Shown in pieces: positions 52,726-64,000 of a stretch of 64,000 bases of DNA. A program made the translations under genes and the position numbers. The DNA is from Candidula unifasciata (taxonomy: Eukaryota; Mollusca; Gastropoda; Stylommatophora; Geomitridae). Under the pieces are notes generated by a model that saw only the letters and a list, made by a program, of their open reading frames with translations, ran no database searches and was not told the origin of the DNA. The DNA lies in contig CAJHNH020008567.1 of NCBI GenBank assembly GCA_905116865.2, positions 231,001 through 295,000 of the forward strand. The letters run 5' to 3'. Positions within the stretch are counted from its first letter, which is position 1. Each line of letters begins with the position of its first letter.

Positions 52726-52965
52726 AAGTCTAGCACTTTATGTTACAAGTCTGGCATCTTATGTTACAAGTATAGCATCTTATGTTACAAGTCTAGCATC
52801 TTATGTAACAAGTATAGCATCTTATGTTACAAGTCTAGCATCTTTTGTTACAGGTCTAGCATCTTATGTTACAAGTCTAGCATCTTTTGTTACATGTCTA
52901 GCATCTTATGTTACAAGTCTAGTATCTTATGTTACAAGTCTAGCATCTTTTGTTACAACCGCATT
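52708..52965. repeat. 21-bp minisatellite grown from a SINE
   Basis: About 12 units of agtctagcatcttatgttac plus a. The first unit overlaps the SINE segment corresponding to ggtctagcaccgtatgcc in other copies. Confidence 0.93.
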
Positions 52966-53074
52966 AACGGTCTGTGGTTAAGCAGGGACAAAGAAATCAA
53001 AGTAACAGTTCTGAGCTCATGTATCTTCCCTATAAAACATAAGGATGTGAGTCATTGACTGTCATTAAGGTAGA

Positions 53075-53510
53075 AAATGGGAGCTTTTGAATTGAAATGC
53101 TATAGAAGGATTCTCAGAATACCATGGGCCAAAAAAGAAGAGAAAAACTGACATTCTAAAAGATCTTAAAATAAAGGAAAATTGGCTAGTAAACAGCATC
53201 TCGTCTCGGATTATGATTTTTTTTAAGCGCCACGGTGGATTGGAAAAAAATGAATAGTAGCAAACGGCGTGATGCCAGGAATGATTGGCAGGGGCCTACC
53301 AACACGAATATGGACACATGATATAAGTGACACCTTGTGTAAGAAAGTGGTCGATTCGAGAGATCTGGCAATAGGCCAAGTTTCTTTCAAGCAGGTTGAG
53401 CTGAGAGCGATGTTGTAGAATCTGCTGTGTGATGAGTAGCATAAGCCCGATGCGCTTGGTCGAACTGGATGGGAGCCATGGTCAGTTTTGACGAAGAAAT
53501 CCGCCAAGAT
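53075..53510 (+). pseudogene. non-LTR retrotransposon RT C-terminal tail
   Basis: The + strand reads FELKCYRRILRIPWAKK, then DILKDLKIKENWLVNSISSR (with one frameshift), then the FKRHGGLEK block and a C-terminal tail. (E).WCYRRILRI.W is a hallmark of this RT tail. Confidence 0.8.
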
Positions 53511-53580
53511 GCATATTCGAACCTAAGACTTTCGGGTCGGCAGCGTCTAGTTGCGCAGCTGCCATACCTGTTTGACCAGT
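53500..53580 (-). mobile_element. tRNA-like SINE head, minus
   Basis: The reverse complement has ggcagctgcgcaactagacg and ttaggttcgaatatgc, resembling A and B boxes. Confidence 0.4.
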
Positions 53581-53599
53581 CTACATTACTGCCTGTACT

Positions 53600-54170
53600 T
53601 ATCACTATTTCGGTGTAGGCAGGTGCGGTCTTTGAGTCTGGGGTTTTAAGACCACGTAGTTAGTGCAGCCGCTACGGACTGTGCGGTTAGGATTGTATTT
53701 TTTTCCTCCGACAGAAAGCAAACAAACCCATGGCCTTACCGAGGTCTCAGACCTGGGTCTCTCACAAGAGAGCTCATCGATCTTAACCGTTGGGCCAGTC
53801 GCTTCTTGATTTAGATAACAGTAATGAGTAATGTAAACAAAGCTGTCGGAACCCATTGTTGTTTGTTTATCATTAGGTCATCGGATGTGCTTGTCGTACT
53901 ATGCGCTTTAAGACAGAAAAGTATGTTTGTTACCTGGAACAGGCTTGGAACTGTCTTATTTTTTGTCTGTTTAGCAAGCGACTTTCGATATTTCGGCCAA
54001 GTTGTTGGCTATCTCAGACACAGCGCGGAAAAAGTGGTGGTGTTTTGTATAGATCGATACAATGGGCACCACAGATGGTCTATGACTCAATGTTTGCAGT
54101 CGATGTGTAACTTTCTAAATATAGACATGATGCTTGGTGGTTATCTAAGGCCTGGTTGTTATCTAAGGCC
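53600..54170. other. non-coding, no feature seen
   Basis: Frames of up to 119 codons (53824-54183 +) have no recognised domain. Confidence 0.35.
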
Positions 54171-54174
54171 TGAT

Positions 54175-54610
54175 GCCTTATAGCCAGTGCCGAATGGCGT
54201 TGGTAGTCATCTCTGTTCACGGCGTTCTGTCGTGTGTGCTTTTATTCATTTGTGACACAGATGGTCCCCCATGCCATGATGCGAAACTGTACTTCACCTG
54301 TGTTGGTATCCTGTGCCTCTTCTTTTCCTTTCAACTCCCTGTTTTCGCAAAGGATCACAGTTTGCCCCTTCTCACAGTGTGGCTGGCAAGATCATGTAGA
54401 GTGCCTCCTTCCAGTGTGGGTGATCCAAATTATTCTCCGCTGCCTTATAGTCGATGCCCTGTGACGTTGGCAGTCGTCTTTCAACAGCCTTCTGTCTCGT
54501 GTACTTTCAGTATATTCTGAAACAGCGTGCAACCACACCATGACGTCAAACTGTCCTGCATCTTCTTTCTTAGTGTCTCTCTGCCTCTTCCCTACTCCGC
54601 CTTTCCTGTT
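54175..54610 (-). pseudogene. two partial LINE RT tails, minus
   Basis: The phrase gccgaatggcgttggtagtc and its relative gccctgtgacgttggcagtc each start a segment matching 34020-34210, so two partial copies lie in tandem. Confidence 0.6.
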
Positions 54611-54969
54611 GCCATACTCTTATGATGGTTAGTTGCGTATCCTTTACAGAACGTTGCAGAACCAACTCTAGGCAAATTTACGTCAAGTAGTTTTGCTATT
54701 ACTCTTATGATGAGTTTAGTTAAATTATGAACTGACATCCAAGCACTCGGGACAGAGTTGTAGGTTGTATTTAGGACTTCATGTTTCGGTTCGCTGTTAC
54801 AGTTGTTTCTTCAATCGGGGGGAAAGGAAGGGGGCGGGGCAGGGGTGTCGTCGTTGGAGATGTGCAGTTCATGATTTGTGCAACGATATTGGCAAGCTAG
54901 CAACCGCTCTACTTAACATGCCGAGTTGGTTTGGATACAACATGCTGCACGGAAGTGGATACTCGCGCT

Positions 54970-55335
54970 GTTGAATGCTCGATATAATACTGTTTGGAGG
55001 TTGAAGACTCCGTATACTTTTATTGGTTGCTCGATTTAATACTGTTGGGAGGTTGAAGACTTCGTATACTTTCATTGGTTGCTCGATATTATACTGTTGG
55101 GAGGTTGAAGACTCCGTATACTTTCATTGGTTGCTCGATATAATACTGTTGGGAGGTTGAAGACTCCGTATACTTTCATTGGTTGCTCGATATAATACTG
55201 TTGGGAGGTTGAAGACTCCGTATACTTTCATTGGTTGCTCGATATAATACTGTTGGGAGGTTGAAGACTTCGTATACTTTCATTGGTTGCTCGATATAAT
55301 ACTGTTGGGAGGTTTAAGACTCCGTATACTTTCAG
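54970..55335. repeat. 52-bp minisatellite, about 6.5 copies
   Basis: Unit ttgaagactccgtatacttt plus cattggttgctcgatataat plus actgttgggagg. Nearly identical units. Confidence 0.95.
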
Positions 55336-56160
55336 CGATTTCATACTCAGAACAATTTTGGTTTAGTTCTGGATTTTAGCCTTGGTAATTCCAGTGGTTT
55401 TGGCGGACGCAGTACCGGTATCTTTTTTTTCGGCATCATTTCTTTTTCTCAGGCTACTCTAATAGACACTTTCTGGTGACTACCGGCACCTTATTTTCCC
55501 CCTGAAAAACTGTTTCAACTTGTTTCCTTACCTTCTGTTCCGCCTGGCTTCACCTAATCCAACAAATCAGCGAAAACTCAGTTCCTCCTGCTGTCAGTAT
55601 TGTTGTTCCCCGGTGAATGCCGGCCATTTTATCATGTAACCGCAAGAACTGAGACACAAGTCTTGTAGCCGCGACAACGGTTGGGTCAATATGACGGCGT
55701 GTGCTGCGGCCGGTATGTACCGTGTGTTTGGTTGCAAGTGAGTACAGGAAACGCGCGTTACCCGTTGTTATCAGTCAGAGACACACAGCCCGGAATCGAC
55801 ATCTGCGGCCTGCCGGGAAGTGTTGACAAGCACCGCACGTCACAGGTCAATACAAAATGGTTGTTTTATCAACCTGGCACGTGTTTTATCCCCCCCCCCC
55901 CCCCCTACTCGTCGATAATTTGAGTGCCCCCCCCCCCCTTTCCCTCTATTTTCTTTCTCGAAGTTTTACCCCCGCGGTGTTTTATTGTGGTGTATTTTAC
56001 TGTCCGCGTTTATGTGTGAGTATATATGTGTGTGTGTGTGTGTCAGTTAACTTTAGTTTAGGTGTGTGTGTGTGTGTGTGTGTGTTGGAAGCGAGTTAGT
56101 GAGTAAATGGGTATATATGCGCAAAGGGTATATAGGCTGTCACGTTTCAGAACAGCCGTT
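55336..56160. other. CpG-containing stretch, poly-C tracts, (TG)n
   Basis: 55640-55840 is richer in CpG (ccgcgacaacgg, gacggcgtgtgctgcggccg, aaacgcgcgttacc) than its surroundings and could be a promoter-like region, but no first exon can be supported. Poly-C tracts lie at 55890-55904 and 55927-55937; TG runs at 56026-56043 and 56063-56085. Confidence 0.4.
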
Positions 56161-56189
56161 GACTTCGTATGTCATATTTCGCCTATCTA

Positions 56190-56370
56190 TCTGTCTGTCT
56201 GTCTGTCTGTCTGTCTCTGTCTCTGTCTGTCTCTGTCTGTCTCTGTCCGTCGGTCCGACTGTCTGTCCATCCATCCGTCCGTCCGTCTATCTCTATGTCT
56301 GTCCGTCCATCTCTCTGTCGGTTCGTCCATTTAGCTTTTTATCCACCCATCCATCTGTCTACATGTCTGT
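56190..56370. repeat. (CTGT)n and (CCGT/CCAT)n microsatellite
   Basis: CTGT run then degenerate CCGT/CATC repeats. The overlapping + frames are spurious. Confidence 0.93.
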
Positions 56371-56734
56371 TTTTGATCGAGGATTCACCAGTCTACGTTT
56401 TGTTTGTGTTCGTTATATTGTGAAGCTTTTCGTTCAGTTGTATATCTTTTCTTGATGTTTTATAGCTTCACAGTAGTTTAATCATGTCACCTACCTTGTG
56501 TGTCCCGCCCGCTCACAACTGCCACTATCGGTGTCTGTCACACTTGTCTATTTTGTCTACCATTACGTTTTTTTTTTTTTTTCAAATACGGGATTTTGTG
56601 TGTCTGGTATTGTTTTATTTATGTATTTGCCGATGAAGGCTCCATAGCCACAACATTCACGTTTTGTTTGCATTCGTTATATTTTGAAGCTCGCTGATAT
56701 ACTTATTGTTTGATTTTATCTTTCCCTGAGGTTC

Positions 56735-57265
56735 TGAAGGGACTAGGAATGAAAAGAGAGTTGCGGAAGGAAATTAAACATAAAAAGACTACTGACATAT
56801 TTCGGCTACATAAAAAGACCTAACTCTTTTAAAAAAACATATTTGTGAAAACTGTTGAAGGCAAGAGAGCAAGAGGTAGACAATGAAACGTATATATGAG
56901 AGGACAGTATCAAGAGATGGGCTAACAGAAGTCTGAGAGAGTGTACAACCAAAACAAAAGATAGCGTGTGTGTTGGAGTTCCAATGCAGCCAACCTTCAA
57001 TGTGGAGACGGCACCGTATTCACTGAAGACCTATATCTTTAACACGTCTGGCAAACACGTTGTCAACACATAAGGGAGGTCAGCAGAATGATGCATCTGG
57101 GTGTAACCAGAGAAAAGGCAAGATGGACGTATAACCAGATTACGACTGGTACCATTAGTATTGGAACTCTGCGTTGGCTGTTGAACATGGGGACAGAGCG
57201 CATTTGGGAATGTCCCAAGTGCTGTGATGTTAATTCTTGACGCAACTCAACAACCCAACTCAAGG
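56735..57265 (+). pseudogene. LINE 3' end: RT tail followed by family E sequence
   Basis: VKTVEGKRARGRQ near 56850-56880 is the basic GK..G.RARGRQ block of an RT tail. From about 57110 the sequence becomes family E (aaggcaagatggacgtataa, ggtaccattagtattggaac, cccaagtgctgtgatgttaa) ending in CAACTCAA repeats. Confidence 0.65.
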
Positions 57266-57554
57266 CCTGCCACGCAAACTTTAAGTAGGTTAAGTAGTTT
57301 CTATAAATAGCGACCTTGTTATGTTGTTTATGTATGTGTTTATTTTATTTACAACAATGAGGGGAGAAAACTTACCTGTGTTGTCTTATCTTGACCTGGC
57401 AGCAGATCAAATAGTCACTTCGCCACCTCGCTATAATTCTCTATACTGCTTACTTCACGGCCTTGTAAAGGTCTGTTTTTCTGTCACATTTGGTGGTACT
57501 TGAAGATTAGAATAGTAACTGTTTTTCCTTTGTTTATAAATCCTACGTGTATCC

Positions 57555-57720
57555 AGCTTGTGTATACTTCTTCGTAATGCCGAATTGTTGGGTTCGATCC
57601 CAACTGCATACGATTTGTAGCAGACCGCCTTGTGATAGTTTTGTCGAGAACCGACCATTCATCACGCAGCAGCAAACCATTTGAAATATAATTGGCTAGT
57701 AAAATCATACATAAACAACC
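57555..57720. mobile_element. tRNA-like SINE relative (family R)
   Basis: gggttcgatcccaactgcat is a canonical B-box; gagaaccgaccattca and gcagcagcaaacc match 10540-10610. Confidence 0.45.
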
Positions 57721-57959
57721 AAACACTGCCGAAGTTGGTTCTGCAACGTCCTGTAAACAAACACGCAACTACATTTTTTTAATATCGGTACTTAATTTCC
57801 TGCATCCATGCTGGAAACACTCAGATTGTAGCCAGGTAGGATTTTACAGCTCTCTACAGATTTCAACGGGATATGGTAGCCGTTACAAGCCCCAATATGT
57901 TCAGCGTAACCGCCGGGTGGAGCTTACAAAGTTGGAACAGTTTGGCTCACAAAATTTGA

Positions 57960-58140
57960 ACATGCGCCTGCCTTAAAACATGACCGGTGGCTGAGAGAAT
58001 ATGGAGGCCACGCGCCGCCGGCTGCTAACTTTATAGCGCTGGTCGCGTGCCGTCCTGCTCAACCAGGGTTAATTGGCATTAAACCCTACGCCCCCAGCCC
58101 CACCCAGTGTGCACGGGCCAGAAGCCTAGGTAAACGGATT
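57960..58140. other. GC/CpG-rich patch
   Basis: cacgcgccgccggctgctaa and gcgctggtcgcgtgccgtcc stand out against an AT-rich background. No gene attached. Confidence 0.4.
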
Positions 58141-58274
58141 TCATCTTTGGCCTTACGTAGCACGCTTCACACCTTTACCTGGCGAAAGCGCTTCCAATTT
58201 CTCTTTCTCTTCCCTTTTCGCCTCATGTTTTCTTATCTGTTTGTCTCTCACCCCTACCCCATTGTGTGTGTGGG

Positions 58275-58300
58275 TGCGTCTCTCTCTCTATATATCTCTA

Positions 58301-58373
<73 letters not shown>

Positions 58374-58380
58374 TTCCCGC
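58275..58380. repeat. (CT)n microsatellite
   Basis: Interrupted CT repeat. Confidence 0.95.
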
Positions 58381-58824
58381 CCCCTTTCCTGTGATCACAC
58401 ATGCAAGTGTGTTTATGCAGTGTTAAATTACAGCCCAAAGAACCGTTACAGTTGTAACGACTGACTTAGATTTGTTCGATTTTAGCGCTGGTACTTCTCA
58501 TTGTTTGCGCTCCACAGTAAGAACAAAACGTGCACGGCCGTGGATATGGTTCATGTAGAACATGGGCGCCCGCAGGCGCGCACGTAAACAGAGCAGCCGC
58601 CGACCTAACAGTTGTAACACTTGCATTGTGTGTACAAAGAAGGGATTGAGCGTGACACATATCAGATCGCTGCGAGTTTAGAGCTCAATAAACGTCACAT
58701 ATTAGGACAATACACTATGCAAGTTGTCGTCTCTTCATCCTTCTTTGTACTGCAACGGACGACATGTGCTGGCAATAAGGAACAAAAAGGAACTAGTCTC
58801 GTAGTGAGCATTTTACCCAGCAGC

Positions 58825-58900
58825 CCTGGTATCACCCTATATGCCCTATACGCCTAAATGCTTGGAAAAGGCCCCTTTACTTGTTTATTTTACTTACTTG
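58825..58900 (+). mobile_element. tRNA-type SINE family A, 3' fragment
   Basis: tatatgccctatacgcctaa, then aaaggcccctttacttg and a TTACTTAC tail. Confidence 0.6.
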
Positions 58901-59232
58901 GTATCACCGCTTCACTGAGGCCACGACGATTGTTTTCAGTTTGTTGATCGCAGAGCAGAGACAGTTGTTGACTTGTTGCTTAGTCTGACCTTTCACATAA
59001 TACTCTCGCGTGCACGTACCCACAAGTCCGATGGATATCAAGCATCATAACAAAACTTCTATCTGTCTGTCTATTCCTCCTTCCATCCGTCCGTCTATCC
59101 ATTCTTCGAAATATTCGCTCGTGTGTCCGTCTATCCTTCTATCTGGCGGAAAAAAGGTAACCTCCATATCTACCTATCTAAAGTTTGCCAGAATGTCCAT
59201 ACTTTTATCTGCCAGTCAGTCGATTGTAAATT

Positions 59233-59390
59233 GGTCCATTTGCCCGTCGGGTTGACTGCCTGAGGTCCATTTGCCCATCAAGTTGAGTGCCTGTGGTTCA
59301 TTTGCCCATCGGGTTGACTGCCTGTGGTCCATTTGCCCATCGGGTTGACTGCCTGTGGTTCATTTGCTTATCGGGTTGAGTGCCTGTCAT
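59233..59390. repeat. 31-bp minisatellite, five copies
   Basis: Units of ggtccatttgcccatcgggt plus tgactgcctgt at 59233, 59264 and so on. Confidence 0.93.
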
Positions 59391-59469
59391 CTTTTCCCAC
59401 TCTCTGTCTGAGGGTATCTGTAAACACACTCTGCCTGGCTGTCATTCTGAAAATTTTCAGTGTCCAGTT

Positions 59470-59525
59470 ATCTCTCTATCTCTCTGTCTGTACCTGCACA
59501 CTGTCTGTCTGTCTGTCTGTCTTGC
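59470..59525. repeat. (CTGT)n / (CTAT)n microsatellite
   Basis: tctctatctctctgtctg followed by a CTGT run. Confidence 0.9.
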
Positions 59526-59734
59526 CTGTGTGCTCGCCCTCCAACCGTCAGTGGTCGATAACAAGTTTGTGTTAACTGCGGTTAGATCCCCAGTTGCTAT
59601 CAAATTTCATACAGCTAGCATTGATTATTAGTGCCTTCTCTTTTGGTAGACTAAGTGTTAATGTCTATGTGTTGATGTTTGTAGCCCGCAGTATGCAACT
59701 GTGTGTGCTGTATGTGTGTGTGTGTGTGTGTGTG

Positions 59735-59935
59735 TTGACATGTGTTAGGAGAAGGAAAAATCTCGAAAACTTAGTTACAATTGACAAGACTGATGGGAAA
59801 CGAGCAAGTAGAAGGCAAATAACTTAATGTGTGGATGGCTTGCCCGTATGGATGGGCGAGACAAGAGCACAGACTGGATCCGTGATTTCTGTCGACCATG
59901 TGATATGGTTAAATATGAACGCTTATGCTTGTCGC
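59735..59935 (+). pseudogene. non-LTR retrotransposon RT C-terminal tail
   Basis: The + strand reads VRRRKNLENLVTIDKTDGKR and then ASRRQIT: R.K.LENLVT.GK.DGKRA.GRQ is the tail motif, here with stops downstream. Confidence 0.65.
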
Positions 59936-59939
59936 TAGG

Positions 59940-60915
59940 CCCTTGATGATGATTAATTTGTGCTCGTATGGTATCAGTGGAGTAGTCTATATATCTAGTC
60001 CTCGCTCGCTTGCTTGCAGAAATTCAGCATAAAATATGACTAGAAAGCTGAGCGGGGGAATTGGAAAAGACGCGCACAAATACAACCGAACATTTCGACC
60101 AAAGTCTTTTTTCAGTGGAATATTGACGGCAACACAAACTTTGACTAGAGACAGCAGACTTCTAAACAACCAAGTCAGCATGACAAATGAAATGTGTAAT
60201 TAAAGAAAATATGGACTCAAGGACTGAACTAAACAAATAAGATGTCTGAAAAACCAGAAATAAATAAAATATTTATTATTATTATTAAATAAATGTGTAG
60301 TAAATATTGATCCCTGCAGGACTGAGAGTGCAAAGCTGTGAACGAAGAAGAGGCGGCTGATTTGACCACCATAGCAAGATTTTATGCCAGTAACTGAGCT
60401 TTCGCCTGTGTAGCAGGAACTATTAAAATAGAGGAAGACTGGTTTAAGAGTCGCATTGTCAATATCCGTAAAATTCTAAAGTAAATAATCTGCCTACCTC
60501 CTACCAATACAGTAAAACCTCCTTAACACGAATCCAAAGATACGTAAATCGAGTTCATGTGAAAAAGTAGTATTTATGTAAGACTTAATAAGATATCCCT
60601 GCTGTGACTAGTATATTTTTCATGTTAACCGAGTTTTTACTGCATATTTGTCCACCTAGATTATTGCATAAATAAGGAGGGAAATCATGGGCAGTTGGTC
60701 TATTGGTGGGATATTATTATTTGTAGCGTTTATGATCATTAAAGTGACCCACTTAAAAACGAAAGTAGAGAGCGCTTAGTTACAAGATGGAGTCGGTGGT
60801 CCACGGAAAATGGCTCCTTTGCGTATCAGTTACTTTGAAAACCCGTCGCTCAACACTGGCTGTTCTGAATCGAATACGTGGGCTCAAAGTTGTTCAGAAG
60901 AGGTTGCTCTACAAA
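59940..60915. other. non-coding, no feature seen
   Basis: No supported feature. A 56-codon + frame from an ATG at about 60787 (aagatggagtcgg) is open but unrecognised. Confidence 0.35.
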
Positions 60916-60928
60916 ACGACACCTAACT

Positions 60929-61186
60929 TACGTAGCGATCTCTGTTCAGCCTAATAAATTTCCCTATTTGCCATGCGGGAAGTAAATTTTCTTTAATATC
61001 TCTTGTTTTCGGTAAAATAAAAGACTCTAAAGTGACATTTTTGGATTCTGTGTCCATTTTTACATAAAGTTGGGCAGTTTTGTTGGAATCTGTACAGGAC
61101 GAAGTTGAAAGTTTGAATTTGTTCCCAATCGTGTATTGAGAGCTAAATCGGAGATTTCTCAAAATGGCCGCCACGTGGTCTAAACG
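60929..61186 (-). CDS. weak candidate exon of an unidentified gene
   Basis: On the minus strand an open segment runs from a possible acceptor tattaatcaatcag to a donor-like TAC|gtaagt. It encodes VAAILRNLRFSSQYTIGNKF, then an internal stretch, then DIKENLLPAWQIGKFIRLNR. Composition is not repetitive. The valine codon GTG, not ATG, opens the longest track, so it is not a clear first exon. No domain is recognised and no partner exons were found. Confidence 0.25.
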
Positions 61187-61795
61187 AACTGATTGATTAA
61201 TATCTAGTTATTTATAAAAACAGTTGAAAAATAATGCAAGTTTTATTTATATTAATCATTTAACGGTCTCTAACTTTCATTTGACATAAGTTTTAATACT
61301 TTTAAATAGCTGAAAATAATATTTTACCACGTTTTTGACATGGACCATTTGGCTAGGGTATTTTGAGCATTGAAAATGGACACAGTCATTGGTTTGAACA
61401 TTTTTTAATATACTTTTAAATCACATTAAAGTAGTTTTTAAATCATTTTTGGAATCTTTAGCCATTATATAATTTTTTAAGCCATAACCTATCATTGGGC
61501 ATGAAGGACCTTACCTGTTTAAGGCCTTTTTACCTGCTGACCCCCACTCTCCGCTCCCAGATTTACATTTTAAAATGAAAAATATAGCACTGAATCACAA
61601 ATCGGGCGGTTACCTTAGATTATTTTGAACAAGTAAATAAAATATTGAGCTGTGACTAGTTAAGAAGAAGAGGGGAACGCTATGGTGAAATGTCCTCATC
61701 ATCAATAAAATGAAAGAATAACTCGCAAAGACTGAAAAAAGGATTATGTTAAATCAGTAAGAGGTGCTCTCATTTTCACTTGGTTATAAAACAAT
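61187..61795. other. AT-rich non-coding
   Basis: No feature seen. Confidence 0.4.
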
Positions 61796-61797
61796 AT

Positions 61798-62045
61798 GGA
61801 GGTCTCCGTAGCAAAGTGGTCAAGCCATTAACCTCGCGCTCAGAAGGTTGCGGTACGTTCACTGCGTTGTTCAACTAAAAAATGAATTTTTTTGGTTAGC
61901 GGAGACCTCTGAGGGTTGTTGCTGGAGCTACGGTATTCAGGCTTCGTGCTAAGCTCTTAGCATGCACTAGCCGTTCAGTTATGTGGAGAAAGACCAAGCC
62001 ATACTAAACCAGTAACGATGCAATGAAGTCGATCCACTTGCTATT
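61798..62045 (+). mobile_element. tRNA-derived SINE (leucine/serine-like head)
   Basis: ggtctccgtagcaaagtggt plus caagc is A-box-like, and ggttgcggtacgttcactgc is a decayed B-box. A body of about 170 bp follows. No other copy in the window. Confidence 0.5.
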
Positions 62046-62093
62046 GAACATTTTTTAAACAGTGGAATAAAGCAAAATTTCGGTCAGATGCAT

Positions 62094-62188
62094 GCACACA
62101 CACACACACACACACACAAGTGAGAGTGCGAGAAAAAGCATTATTCAATAAACAGAAAGAGATGCATCATAGCAGGAAGAATAGTTAC

Positions 62189-62262
<74 letters not shown>
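62094..62262. repeat. (AC)n and (TA)n microsatellites
   Basis: AC run at 62095-62118 and TA run at about 62194-62261. Confidence 0.95.
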
Positions 62263-62264
<2 letters not shown>

Positions 62265-62694
62265 TACAGTATACGTCTTGCAAGACTCACTGGATAATAA
62301 TAATAAATTTATAAGGTATTTAATTAATACTGATAAATTGACTCATTTTTATGTTATTTAGGTTTGCATCACATCATATTTTTTAAAAGGCAACAACTTT
62401 AGTTAGAGCTTGCTGTCCTGAAAGCAATGACATATGGTTGCTAAGGGGTTCAGCCAAAAACTTGAGAGTTATTGACATTAAACATGATAAATTGAGGTCC
62501 AATTTTCACTTGGGAACATGCCGCCATCTTGTTTCTGTGTTTTCCATTATAAATTTTTTGGGCAACTTTCCGTCACTGAAATGTGAATATCTCCACTTAG
62601 AATTGACATACAGACTTCATTTAGGTACCATTGGACTCGGGTTTTCAACCTCTATTCAGCTGTCTTGGTTTAAAAGTAAAAAACCAAATTTTTA

Positions 62695-62815
62695 AATTTT
62701 GACTAAAATAGGAAGCGACGGAGATGCGGTTTTACAGACAAGTGTTGAGAATATCCTGGACAGATCAAACGAGAAAATGTCTTGAAAGAAACTGGCACGC
62801 GAAGAGGACTGATTA
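62695..62815 (+). pseudogene. non-LTR retrotransposon RT tail fragment
   Basis: The + strand reads (M)RFYRQVLRISWTDQTRK and then CLERNWHAKRTD, the YRR.LRI.WTD..(T)N..VL.R motif. Same family as 20400 and 34005. Confidence 0.75.
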
Positions 62816-62899
62816 CGCACATTTGTTGTAAATTTAAATGTTTGTTTAGTGGTTTGCAATTTCAACTTTGAGAATGTATTGATCACGACTTCTCGATAA

Positions 62900-63450
62900 G
62901 CAGTTTTTTTTTTTTTTTTTTTTTTTAAACATGTGATAATTTATAATTTTATTGTACGTTTAAAAAACCCACCATTCATGTGGTCTTTCCCTAAATACAC
63001 GTCTTCTTATTTTGCATGGAACACCACATCCGTGCTTTCATCGCATCGGTCACTGTCAACGCAGACACAATTCCGCCTGCCGATATACTGCTTCCACACT
63101 GATTATTTGTGTACACGTCATCAGAGTTTGTCTGCCCTATTGGTTTGTTCAGTTGTGCCAGTGTTGAGCAGAAATCGTCACAAATTATAGGAGCTGTAGC
63201 GCTCCGGGGTGAGCTGTGGACCGCTAGGCGCCCTAATTAGTCACCTCAAATAACATCCCTGCAAGCAATCATAGTTTGGGTTTCCTCGTACCGAGAAGCT
63301 GGTTAATTACCGCTTTGTTTGGTCAGCAGTCACAAATCTAGCAGGTCGGTTGTGTTGATTTGGTCAGCAAGTGGGCTAAAGGAAGAGGCTGAAAAATCAA
63401 ACCTCTCTGGAATTTAGTTAACATCTTTCTCTCTCCCACTGTCTGTACGT
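62900..63450. other. non-coding, poly-T tract
   Basis: T run at 62905-62926. Nothing else recognised. Confidence 0.4.
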
Positions 63451-63454
63451 TTGT

Positions 63455-63540
63455 CTGACTGTCTTCTTTTTCTTCTTCTGTTTCTTCCTCTTCTCCTCTT
63501 CTTCTTCCTCTTCTCTTCTTCTTCTTCTCTTCTTCTTTGT
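63455..63540. repeat. (TTC)n tract at the head of a family D repeat
   Basis: TTC/TCC repeat abutting family D copy 6; on the minus strand it is the element's GAA-rich 3' tail. Confidence 0.9.
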
Positions 63541-63805
63541 TCACCAGCTGTAAGCTCTGGCGGAAAGTCCTGGTTGTTCGTCCATTTGGACTTTGGTATT
63601 GTGCCATGGCGTGTACAGCCGTTTTACTGGTTTATTTGTGTGCAGTTGTTGGTTGCTCCTTGCCGCTCGGGCAGAGGCACTCCGACTTCCAAAGAAGTCC
63701 CCAGTTAGTCGACTCCTCCTACGATATACTTGGTGGAGAGGCGCTGGGTCTATTCTTGTTCTCCCCACAATGGGGCCACGGAACCCACACGTGGAATATA
63801 TGTCT
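63537..63805 (+). mobile_element. family D repeat, copy 6
   Basis: Best-preserved copy: gttcaccagctgtaagctct, agtcctggttgttcgtccat, gttggttgctccttgccgct, actccgacttccaaagaagt, caatggggccacggaaccca. Confidence 0.8.
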
Positions 63806-64000
63806 CTGTCTTCGTTTTCTCTCTCTCACTCACACACATCATCATCACCATCATTATCCTTATCATTATCATCACAATCTCTGTCGTTGTCATAAATTGC
63901 CTTGTTCAGCTGGCCATCATTCATCTACCCCCCCCCCCCCCTCTCCCGTTTTCCCCCTCTACTTTGCATGCTGAAACTCTTCGATGCCGTGACAAAAGTC
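63806..64000. other. microsatellite-rich window end
   Basis: CA/TCA repeats at 63826-63880 and a poly-C tract at 63930-63941. Confidence 0.7.

Noticed and set aside
53223..53507. 94-residue minus-strand protein
   Set aside because: Antisense to a LINE RT tail that reads correctly on the + strand.
57484..57768. 94-residue minus-strand protein
   Set aside because: Overlaps a tRNA-like repeat shared with 10530-10660.
60787..60957. 56-codon + strand gene starting aagATGGAGTCGG
   Set aside because: The start context is attractive, but there is no domain, signal or splice structure, and it overlaps the opposite-strand candidate's end.
63537..63974. 145-residue + strand protein with Cys-rich start
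   Set aside because: Translation of family D repeat DNA; the same frame is broken in other copies.

Overview
The window is animal nuclear DNA: spliced genes with GT-AG introns, tRNA-derived SINEs, many non-LTR retrotransposon tails, and an unusually high density of mini- and microsatellites. A gastropod mollusc or other lophotrochozoan is my best guess (inference from gene content and repeat style; I could run no search). No bacterial-type genes, operons or CRISPR arrays are present.

Two protein-coding genes are well supported. (1) On the + strand, four consecutive phase-compatible exons (11895-12032, 13617-13737, 21522-21654, 23615-23740) encode part of the second helicase cassette of ASCC3, the Ski2-like helicase of the ASC-1/ribosome-quality-control complex. 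Exons upstream and downstream of these were not found in the window. (2) On the - strand, six exons from 51643 down to 36360 join in frame into a complete 330-residue type I membrane protein: signal peptide, SUEL/galactose-binding lectin domain, CUB domain, Ser/Thr/Pro-rich stalk, one transmembrane helix and a two-residue tail. No gene symbol is offered. It looks like a cell-surface lectin receptor, and may be nested in or convergent with ASCC3.

Layout. 1-11.9 kb: repeats, including a 34-copy 69-bp array. 11.9-23.8 kb: ASCC3 exons, with introns holding a 1-kb minisatellite, an RNase-H-bearing LINE fragment with a 40-bp array, a 3.2-kb LTR-like element and several SINEs. 24-36.3 kb: arrays of 109, 43, 23, 20, 51, 25 and 70 bp. 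36.3-51.7 kb: the lectin-CUB gene, with SINEs, a SPIN-like hAT element and GACA/GATA repeats in its introns. 51.7-64 kb: two more arrays upstream of that gene, then LINE tails, SINEs, microsatellites and one weak candidate exon.

The most notable structures are the lectin-CUB receptor; a SPIN-like hAT element carrying a 93-bp piece of an adjacent small ORF in inverted orientation; an inverted pair of the same SINE-like repeat hugging an ASCC3 exon; nested insertions datable by clear target-site duplications; and minisatellites that appear to have grown out of a SINE, a LINE and a gene's 3' end.
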